Positions 43,636 through 50,702 of a stretch of DNA of 64,000 nt are shown piece after piece. The notes beneath the pieces were generated by a model. The model saw nothing but the letters and a program-made list of their open reading frames with translations, did no database searches and was not told the origin of the DNA. Source of the DNA: Pseudomonas sp. ICMP22404 (GTDB lineage: Bacteria > Pseudomonadota > Gammaproteobacteria > Pseudomonadales > Pseudomonadaceae). Each line of letters starts with the position of its first letter. Positions within the stretch are counted from its first letter, which is position 1. The stretch spans positions 124,001 to 188,000 of the forward strand of contig NZ_VCNG01000006.1 of the NCBI RefSeq assembly GCF_006227205.1, read 5' to 3'. The position numbers were made by a program, and so were the translations under genes.

Positions 43636-44889
43636 TTAACCGCGTGGGGTCGCAGCGGCCAGTTTTCCCGCCGCTGTGGACGTCGCCTTGGACGGCGCGA
43701 CCTGGGGCAGGTTGCTGGCTTCGAGCGCTTTGCGTTGTTGAGCCAGGGCGGCGAGGGTTTGTTCGCTGGCCATCGGTACGACTTCAGGCGTGACCGGTGC
43801 CCCTGGGCGAGCCCGTTGCAGCCCCTTGACGATGATGGTGTCGTCCTTGCTCAGGCCGCTACGCACGATGCGCAGGCCTTCGATCTTCGGTCCCAGCTCG
43901 ACGGGGCGATATGCAGGCTTGTTGTCGGTGTCCATCACCAGCACGAATTTTTTGCCCAGGTCGGTGCCCACGGCTTCATCGTTGATCAGCACGGCTGAGT
44001 AGGTGCCGCTGCCCACCAGCTTCAGCCGGGCGTACAGGCCGGGGGTGTAGGCCCCGTCCTTGTTGTCGAATACGGCGCGGCCGCGGATGGTGCCGGTCTG
44101 CGGGTTGACCTGATTGTCGATGAAATTCATCTGGCCCTGGTGCGGGTTGCCGTCCTCGTTGGACAGGCCCATGTAGACCGGCGTGGCCTGGCCGCGCTGG
44201 CCCTGGCGGGCGAGTTGGGTGTATTTGAGGAAGACACGCTCGTCGGCGTCGAAGTAGGCGTAGACCTTGTCGGTGGACACCACGCTGGTGAGCGCGGTGA
44301 CGTCGGCGGTCACCAGGTTGCCGGCGGTGATTTCCGCGCGGCTGACGCGACCATTGATGGGCGACGTGACGCGGGTGAAGCTCAGGTTCAGTTTGGCCAG
44401 GTCCAGTTGTGCCTGGATCGCCGCGGCGGCGGCACGGGCTTCCTGGGCGGCGCTGGTACGCGAATCCGCCAGTTCGGCGGAAATGGCATTGCTCTGGCGC
44501 AGGCGCTCGCCACGCTGGGCTTCGTTCTCGCTGCGGGTGGCCGTGGCGCGGGCCTGGGCCAGTTGGGCTTCGAGACGGCGCACTTCAGCCTGGAAGGGGC
44601 GAGGGTCGATCTGGAACAGCAGGTCGCCTTTCTTGACCAGCGCACCCTCGGTGAAGGCCACTTCGTCGATCTGCCCGGAAACCCGTGGACGAATTTCGAC
44701 GGTTTCCGGCGCTTCGAGGCGTCCGGTGAACTCATCCCACTCGTTGACTGGCTGTTCCAGTACCTTGGCCACACTGACTTTGGCGGCCGGCATGGACGCT
44801 GCCGTGTCAGGTGTCTTGCCACAGGCGCTTATCACCAGCACCGCCAACAGTGCGAGGGGAAAACGTAGTTTTGAAAGTGAATGGTCCAT
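43636..44889 (-). CDS. mexE: RND efflux periplasmic adaptor MexE
   Basis: A 417-aa membrane fusion protein and lipoprotein (lipobox VISACGK). The lipoyl/barrel-sandwich halves are VSGQIDEVAFTEGALVKKGDLLF and SPINGRVSRAEITAGNLV, with an alpha-hairpin between (residues about 95-165). The sequence follows P. aeruginosa MexE closely (VNEWDEFTGRLEAPETVEIRPRVSG). The start at 44889 has GGCGGA upstream; an ATG three codons earlier is possible. It is the first gene of the operon. No mexT is adjacent in this window. Confidence 0.95.
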   Translation of the reverse strand: MDHSLSKLRFPLALLAVLVISACGKTPDTAASMPAAKVSVAKVLEQPVNEWDEFTGRLEAPETVEIRPRVSGQIDEVAFTEGALVKKGDLLFQIDPRPFQAEVRRLEAQLAQARATATRSENEAQRGERLRQSNAISAELADSRTSAAQEARAAAAAIQAQLDLAKLNLSFTRVTSPINGRVSRAEITAGNLVTADVTALTSVVSTDKVYAYFDADERVFLKYTQLARQGQRGQATPVYMGLSNEDGNPHQGQMNFIDNQVNPQTGTIRGRAVFDNKDGAYTPGLYARLKLVGSGTYSAVLINDEAVGTDLGKKFVLVMDTDNKPAYRPVELGPKIEGLRIVRSGLSKDDTIIVKGLQRARPGAPVTPEVVPMASEQTLAALAQQRKALEASNLPQVAPSKATSTAAGKLAAATPRG

Positions 44890-44973
44890 GGATAGCATCC
44901 GCCAAGTGTATTGAGATGGGCGGATGATGCGTGGCGGGATGCGGAGGAACGAATCGAATGAAGCAAAGGTAAC

Positions 44974-44990
44974 TATCATTCGGAATGATA
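44974..44990. promoter_or_regulatory. 17-bp perfect palindrome upstream of mexE
   Basis: TATCATTC-G-GAATGATA, 8-bp arms around one base, 85 bases before the mexE start. It has the form of an operator for a dimeric repressor and does not look like a MexT/LysR nod-box. Confidence 0.6.
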
Positions 44991-45050
44991 TAAGCGCCGC
45001 CTACCTGCGGAACGCAGCTGGCCAGGGAGCTTACTCCCTCGCCGCAAGGT

Positions 45051-45815
45051 TTATTGCGACAGGTAGCGGTCATGCACGCGGTCGATGGTACCGTCCTTGC
45101 GCAGCATTTCAACGGCCTCGCGCAAATCCTCCACCATCTTGGGAGAACACAGCTTCGAACAGGCCAGGTAGAGGTCGGCATGGCTGTTGACCGGGCTCAT
45201 GAGCAGTTTGCGCTTGGACACCTTCGGCCAGATGTAACGGCTTTCCGGAACGCCGTTGAACCAGGCATCGATGCGCCCCATCAGGAGCATCTGGGCGGGG
45301 TTGTCGCCAATGGTCAGCGGATAGATCTGATCATCCCTGAATCCCTGGACGCGCAGGATCTCTTCCTGGGCACTGCCCAGGCCGACGCCGATCTTCTGAA
45401 AGGTATCCTTGGCTTCGGCAAAATTGCGCACTTGTCGGTCGAGGCTGAAGAAAGCCCGCTCCATCGGCATGATGGGGGCGATCCAGGTGAAGTGGTCTTC
45501 ACGGCTGGGGATGCGTGACAGCGGCGTGATCAAGTGATCTCGCTCCTCGCTGACATGTTTTTGCGCCCTGGCCCAGGGCAATACATGGATTTTCATCGCG
45601 TATCCCGCCTTGGCCATGGCTTGCACGGCGATATCCCCGACGATGCCATAACCCCTGGGGTCGTTGACGAATGTCAGCGGGGGAGCGTCCAGGATGTGCA
45701 GTTCAATCGGCCTGGGCTCGCCGTGGGCGGTGTGAACGAGCAGCAGCGACAGCAACAGGCAAAGCCGGGAAAGCGCTTCGGGGCGAACATTCAACACGCG
45801 TGTGATCCGGCTCAT
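45051..45815 (-). CDS. Periplasmic solute-binding protein, SBP_bac_3-like
   Basis: A 254-aa protein with a signal peptide (LCLLLSLLLVHTAHG) and the fold of family 3 amino-acid-type binding proteins. Typical segments are LHILDAPPLTFVNDPRGYGIVGDIAVQAMAKAGY, PLSRIPSREDHFTWIAPI, IGVGLGSAQEE and MLLMGRIDAWFNGVPESRYI. No permease or ATPase is adjacent, so it may be a stand-alone sensor or an orphan binding protein. Start at 45815; ATG at 45833 is possible. Confidence 0.85.
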   Translation of the reverse strand: MSRITRVLNVRPEALSRLCLLLSLLLVHTAHGEPRPIELHILDAPPLTFVNDPRGYGIVGDIAVQAMAKAGYAMKIHVLPWARAQKHVSEERDHLITPLSRIPSREDHFTWIAPIMPMERAFFSLDRQVRNFAEAKDTFQKIGVGLGSAQEEILRVQGFRDDQIYPLTIGDNPAQMLLMGRIDAWFNGVPESRYIWPKVSKRKLLMSPVNSHADLYLACSKLCSPKMVEDLREAVEMLRKDGTIDRVHDRYLSQ

Positions 45816-46214
45816 GATCGATACTTCAGGCATTGAAAAAAGGGGGCGGCATTCTACGTGTGACTGGCCTCGTGAAACAGCGTCCTGCAGGTTCTCCGAT
45901 CGTTCGATGCCGCGTTTGCGAAGGTGAATCCGTCATGATCGTTTCGTCCGGACATTCTGCTGCTGTTGCCTTGATCTTATTGGTTGTCCTGAAGGTATAG
46001 ATCATCTGGCCAGCGAAGGCCTTGCGTTCTTGGCGGATTATCTGCGCGGATTCCAGTCGCCCTCCCTTCAGAACCAGGCGCCGCTGTCGATACAACGCAG
46101 GCAGCTCAAACCGCGCGGGCGCTTCAGAGGTATCTGCCAACACTCCTCAGGGCGCTCATGCGCCAGCGTTTATCCGATTTTGCGGGTCGGCCCAACGACC
46201 TCAGGTAATGAACC
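45816..46214. other. Intergenic region before the type I secretion operon
   Basis: No gene is convincing here; short open frames lack ribosome sites and family resemblance. The stretch must hold the promoter of the secretion operon, but no clear -35/-10 pair, operator or terminator was recognised. Confidence 0.4.
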
Positions 46215-47930
46215 ATGTCAGCCCACCCCAGAACCGAGCTGGAAAGTGCCCTTGCCCTCTGCAAGGGCAGTTTTCTTTCCGTTGGTTTTTTCAGTTTCTT
46301 CGTCAATTTGCTGATGTTGGTTCCATCGTTCTACATGCTGCAGGTGTATGACCGCGCGGTAGGCAGCGCCAGCCTGTCCACGCTGTTGATGCTGACCCTG
46401 ATCATGTTGCTGTTGATGACTACGATGGGCGGCCTGGAGTGGGTGCGCTCGCGGATCATGGTGCGAGTCAGTACGCGCCTGGAGTCGTTGCTGGGCCGGC
46501 GTCTGTTCGACGCCAGTTTCAGACAGGCGCTCAATACCTGTGGCATGAGCGCCTCGGCCCAGCCGTTGAGCGATCTGAGCGCCTTGCGTCAGTTCCTGAC
46601 CGGTAACGGCCTGTTTGCTTTTTTCGACGCGCCCTGGATTCCGATCTACCTGGGCGTCATGTTCATGTTCCATCCCTGGTACGGTTGGATGGGGGTATTG
46701 AGCGCGTTGTTGCTGGGGGCGTTGGCCTTCGTCAACGAAAAACTCACGCGCTCACCGTTGCAGGCCGCCAACCGCGAGCAGATGGCGGCTACCGCCTTCA
46801 TAAACAAGAGCTTGCGCAATGCCGAAGTGGTCGAATCCATGGGCATGCTGGCAAGCCTGCGTGAGCATTGGAGCCGACGGGTTCATGAGGTCCTGGTCCT
46901 GCAAAGCCTGGCCAGTGATCGCGGTGCGACCGTTGCGGCGGTATCCAGGACATTCCGCCAGATCGTCCAGTCCCTGGTGCTGGGCCTGGGGGCTTATTTG
47001 ACCATCACCCACCAGATTTCGCCCGGGCTGATGATTGCCGGCTCCATTTTGCTGGGACGCGCCTTGGCCCCCATCGACCAACTGATTGGCGTGTGGAAAG
47101 GCTTTCTCGGCGCGCGCTCGCAATATGCCCGGCTTCACGAATTGCTGGTCAAGGTAGCCGCAGAGCCCGAACGCATGCCGTTGCCAGCGCCGGCGGGGGC
47201 GATTCGTGTCGAGGGGTTGTCGGTCGTAGCCCCCGACGCGCGCAAGCCGATCATTCGCGGCCTGGATTTCCAGGTGGCCGCGGGGGAAGTGGTCGGGATC
47301 ATTGGCCCCAGCGGTGCCGGGAAGTCAACGCTGGCACGGGCGCTGCTGGGGATCTGGCCAAGCCAGGCCGGCACCGTGCGCCTGGACGATGCGGACATCA
47401 GCCAATGGCGTCGCGATGAACTGGGTCAGTACATCGGTTATCTGCCCCAGGACATCGAACTGTTCGAGGGCACCATCAGCCAGAATATCTCGCGCTTCGG
47501 CCCGACCAACGCGTCTGCGGTGGTCGCCGCCGCACGCATGGCCGGCGTTCATGAACTGGTGCTGCAATTGCCCGAGGGCTACGACACCGTGATCGGTGCC
47601 AATGGTGGCGGGTTGTCCGGCGGCCAGCGTCAACGTGTCGGCCTGGCTCGTGCCTTGTACGGCGAACCGCGCCTGGTGGTACTCGACGAACCCAACTCCA
47701 ACCTGGATGACGCGGGCGAAAAAATGCTCGCCGAGGCCCTGCGCAAACTCAGGCAGAGTCGGGCCACGGTATTTGTCATTACCCATCGCTCCGGGGTGCT
47801 GGCCCAGGTGGACAAACTGCTGGTGCTCAATCAGGGCGAACTGAGTCTGTTCGGCCCACGGGACAAGGTCCTGGCGCGATTGCAGGGCGTTGCGTCCGCA
47901 GTTCCCCCGGCCACCGTGATTCAATCGTAA
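46215..47930 (+). CDS. Type I secretion ABC transporter (AprD/PrtD-like)
   Basis: A 571-aa exporter half-transporter with about six helices in residues 20-300 and a C-terminal ATPase. Walker A is GPSGAGKST, the signature [15 protein letters not shown], and Walker B LVVLDEPNSNLD, where the Asn replaces the usual Thr in the D-loop as in PrtD/HasD proteins. It lacks the N-terminal C39-like domain, as expected for protease exporters. It drives export of a C-terminally tagged RTX protein; the M10 protease gene three positions downstream is the obvious substrate. Confidence 0.93.
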   Translation: MSAHPRTELESALALCKGSFLSVGFFSFFVNLLMLVPSFYMLQVYDRAVGSASLSTLLMLTLIMLLLMTTMGGLEWVRSRIMVRVSTRLESLLGRRLFDASFRQALNTCGMSASAQPLSDLSALRQFLTGNGLFAFFDAPWIPIYLGVMFMFHPWYGWMGVLSALLLGALAFVNEKLTRSPLQAANREQMAATAFINKSLRNAEVVESMGMLASLREHWSRRVHEVLVLQSLASDRGATVAAVSRTFRQIVQSLVLGLGAYLTITHQISPGLMIAGSILLGRALAPIDQLIGVWKGFLGARSQYARLHELLVKVAAEPERMPLPAPAGAIRVEGLSVVAPDARKPIIRGLDFQVAAGEVVGIIGPSGAGKSTLARALLGIWPSQAGTVRLDDADISQWRRDELGQYIGYLPQDIELFEGTISQNISRFGPTNASAVVAAARMAGVHELVLQLPEGYDTVIGANGGGLSGGQRQRVGLARALYGEPRLVVLDEPNSNLDDAGEKMLAEALRKLRQSRATVFVITHRSGVLAQVDKLLVLNQGELSLFGPRDKVLARLQGVASAVPPATVIQS

Positions 47931-47949
47931 GCAGCGGATAAAACCTTTC

Positions 47950-49269
47950 ATGCAGAACAGTCAGCTTTCATCCGCCCACGTGCCCGCGCTACCGATCGAT
48001 GATGTACCGGCACGGCGCATCGGCTACCTCATGTTGTTGGTGACTTTCGGCCTGTTCGGCGGCTGGGCCAGCCTGGCGCCACTTGACAGTGCCGCACTGG
48101 CGCCGGGTGTGGTCACGGTCAAAAGCTACCGCAAGACCGTACAGCATCTTGAAGGCGGCATCGTGCGCGAACTGCGCGTTCATGACGGCGACCGGGTGAA
48201 CGCCGGCGATGTGTTGCTGGTGCTTGACAACACCCAGGCACGCTCGGAAATGGAAGCCATGCGCAGCCAGTTGATCGCCGCGCTCGAGTTGCAGGCCCGA
48301 CTGGAGGCTGAGCGGGACGCACTGCCCGAACCGGTAGCGGTGCCGACCCTGGACCCGGCTGATCCGCGAGTGCGTGAGGCTCGCGACAGCGAAGCACGGA
48401 TCTTCCAGGCTCGACGCAATTCGTTGCAGGGTGAAGTCGGCCTGCAGGAAAAGACCATCGGACAAATCGAAGAACAGATTCGCGGGTTCAAGACCATCAT
48501 CGCCAGCAAGCAGATGCTGGCGGCCTCCTACCAGGACGAGATTGTCGATTTGCGAGCGCTGCTTGCCGAAGGCTACGTGGACAAGCAGCGCCTGCGCGAG
48601 CAGGAGCGCAGTCTCTCTCGCCTGCAGACTGAAATAGCCGAGAGTCAGTCCCAGATCGCCCAGGCGCGGGTCAATATCGACGAGGCGACACTGAAGATTC
48701 TCCAACTGAAAAAGACCTTCGCCAGCGAAGTCGCCGGTCTGTTGGGGGATGCCCGAACCAAAGTGTACGAACTGCGCGAACGGCTGGCGACACTGCAGGA
48801 TCGTGACCAGCGCACCGACATCCTCGCCCCCGAGTCGGGAATGGTGATGGGCATGACTGTCCACACCTTGGGGGCAGTGGTCAGTCCAGGTACGGCGCTG
48901 CTCGATATCGTTCCGGCCAACGAAGAGCTGATCGTCGAAGCCCAGGTTTCGCCAATGGATATCGATCGCATCGCAGTGGGCAAGTTGGCGAACATTCGTT
49001 TCAGTGCGTTCAAGAACAGGGCTACGCCGGTCGTCGAAGGACAACTGGTGCAAGTATCTGCTGATCGCCTGGTCAACAAGGATACCGGCACGCCGTATTA
49101 CCTGGCCCGGGTGGCCATGACTGACAAGGGACGTCAGGCGTTGGGCGGCCTGACTCTGGTGCCGGGCATGCCGGTCGAAGTGCTGATCAACACCGGTGAG
49201 CGGACGCTGTTGCAGTATCTGATGCAACCAGCGAGCAATGCCTTTGCCCGTTCGTTGATCGAGGACTGA
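47950..49269 (+). CDS. Type I secretion membrane fusion protein (AprE/PrtE-like)
   Basis: A 439-aa HlyD-family protein with one N-terminal membrane helix (IGYLMLLVTFGLFGGWASL). It has a lipoyl half (TVQHLEGGIVRELRVHDGDRV), long periplasmic coiled coils (residues about 95-290) and a C-terminal beta-barrel (IVEAQVSPMDIDRIAVGKL). It bridges the ABC transporter and the outer-membrane channel. It lies 19 bases after the ATPase gene. Confidence 0.93.
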   Translation: MQNSQLSSAHVPALPIDDVPARRIGYLMLLVTFGLFGGWASLAPLDSAALAPGVVTVKSYRKTVQHLEGGIVRELRVHDGDRVNAGDVLLVLDNTQARSEMEAMRSQLIAALELQARLEAERDALPEPVAVPTLDPADPRVREARDSEARIFQARRNSLQGEVGLQEKTIGQIEEQIRGFKTIIASKQMLAASYQDEIVDLRALLAEGYVDKQRLREQERSLSRLQTEIAESQSQIAQARVNIDEATLKILQLKKTFASEVAGLLGDARTKVYELRERLATLQDRDQRTDILAPESGMVMGMTVHTLGAVVSPGTALLDIVPANEELIVEAQVSPMDIDRIAVGKLANIRFSAFKNRATPVVEGQLVQVSADRLVNKDTGTPYYLARVAMTDKGRQALGGLTLVPGMPVEVLINTGERTLLQYLMQPASNAFARSLIED

Positions 49270-49270
49270 C

Positions 49271-50584
49271 ATGAAGTCTCTGATCGCGATATGCCTGCTC
49301 GTCATGCCGCTTGGCGCGGTTGCCGACGATTCTTACATAGACCTGTGGCAGCTCCATCAGGAGGCGCAGGGGGCCGATCCACGTATTCTGCGGGCGCAAG
49401 CCCGGATCCACAGCGGGGAGGGCAACGAGCGTGCGGCCCTTGGCCAACTGCTGCCACAGCTCAACGCCAGCGGCAGCGTCAATCGCGGTCGGCGTGACGA
49501 CGACCTGAGCCGTATCCAGTACAATGGCAAGCGCATGGCCGTGGCGCTCAGCCAGGTGATCTACGACCCGCAGGTCTGGCGCAGTTACCAGAAGTACGTA
49601 GAACTGGCCCGACAGAGCGAATACGAATCCGACGACACCCAGGTACAGTCCAGCATCGACCTGTCCGAGCGCTACTTCGCCGTACTCGCGGCGGAGGATG
49701 AGCTGTCCCTGGTGCGCAGCGAGCTGGATGCGACCGAGCGCAACCTCAAGCGCGTCAACGCGCTGTATGCGCGGCAGATGGCGATGGTGACCGATACGCT
49801 TGACCTCGAGGCGCGAGTGGATGCGCTCAAGGCGGATGAGATCGAAGCCGGCAACAAGGTCCAGGTCAGTCGGGAAGCCATTTCCGAATTGGTGGGGCGC
49901 GATGTCCAGGAGCCTTTCAAGCGCATCGGCGACAATCCGGCTTTCAGTCTGCCGGCGCAGACCCCGGACTATTGGGTGCAGACAGCACTCGATAGCAACC
50001 CGGCACTGCACGCCCGCGAGCACAGTATCCGTGCCGCCGAGGCGGCTATCGGTGAGGCCAGGGCCGGCCATCTGCCCCGTCTGGGCCTGAACCTGACGGC
50101 GCAACGCAGCGATATCGGTTATGAAGGGGCAGTGACGCCGCGCTCGGACAACCTCGTCGCATCCCTTGATTTGCAGGTGCCGCTCTACAGTGGTGGCTCC
50201 ACCAGCGCCCGGGTATCGACGTCCGAAAGTGATAAGGAAGTCGCCCAGCAAGAGCTGGAGGCCTTGCGGCGCCAGGTGATCAAGGAGACACGCACCGCCT
50301 ATCTCGGGATGTCGGCCGAACTCAGCCGGATCAAGGCCACGCGCCATGCGCTGGAGTCCGCCGAAAAGTCGCGGATAGCCACGGAGAAAGCCTTCGGATA
50401 TGGCGTCAAGAATGCCGTGGACGTACTGGACAGCATCAAGGAAGAGTTTCGCGCACGGCGTGACTTCTATCAGTCCCAGTATCGGTTCGTAACCAGCTTG
50501 CTGGTCCTGCAGCGCTGGAGCGGAAGGTTGGGGGATGGGGATATTCGCAAGGCCAATGACTGGCTTGTTGCGCCAAAAAAATAG
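49271..50584 (+). CDS. Type I secretion outer-membrane protein (AprF/TolC-like)
   Basis: A 437-aa TolC-family channel with a signal peptide ending GAVA. The repeat halves are GQLLPQLNASGSVNRG and GHLPRLGLNLTAQRSD, and the family's LDLQVPLYSGG precedes the second coiled coil. It starts one base after the fusion-protein stop, giving a D-E-F operon in which the protease gene follows 118 bases later. Confidence 0.93.
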   Translation: MKSLIAICLLVMPLGAVADDSYIDLWQLHQEAQGADPRILRAQARIHSGEGNERAALGQLLPQLNASGSVNRGRRDDDLSRIQYNGKRMAVALSQVIYDPQVWRSYQKYVELARQSEYESDDTQVQSSIDLSERYFAVLAAEDELSLVRSELDATERNLKRVNALYARQMAMVTDTLDLEARVDALKADEIEAGNKVQVSREAISELVGRDVQEPFKRIGDNPAFSLPAQTPDYWVQTALDSNPALHAREHSIRAAEAAIGEARAGHLPRLGLNLTAQRSDIGYEGAVTPRSDNLVASLDLQVPLYSGGSTSARVSTSESDKEVAQQELEALRRQVIKETRTAYLGMSAELSRIKATRHALESAEKSRIATEKAFGYGVKNAVDVLDSIKEEFRARRDFYQSQYRFVTSLLVLQRWSGRLGDGDIRKANDWLVAPKK

Positions 50585-50702
50585 CGTCAGAATTGATAGG
50601 GTGGTGGCAATGTGATATTAATGCCGCCATTTTCCAACACTATGATCACTTGTAGCGGCCGCATCCTAGGAAGGGCCGCAGATCTGCACACAGGAAGTTC
50701 GT

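Noticed and set aside
40351..43998. 1215-codon open frame on the plus strand
   Set aside because: Antisense to mexF; low-complexity His/Gln/Gly-rich translation typical of shadows of high-G+C genes.
45826..46143. 106-codon open frame on the minus strand between the binding protein and secretion operon
   Set aside because: No ribosome site, no family resemblance, and it overlaps the start region of the neighbouring gene.
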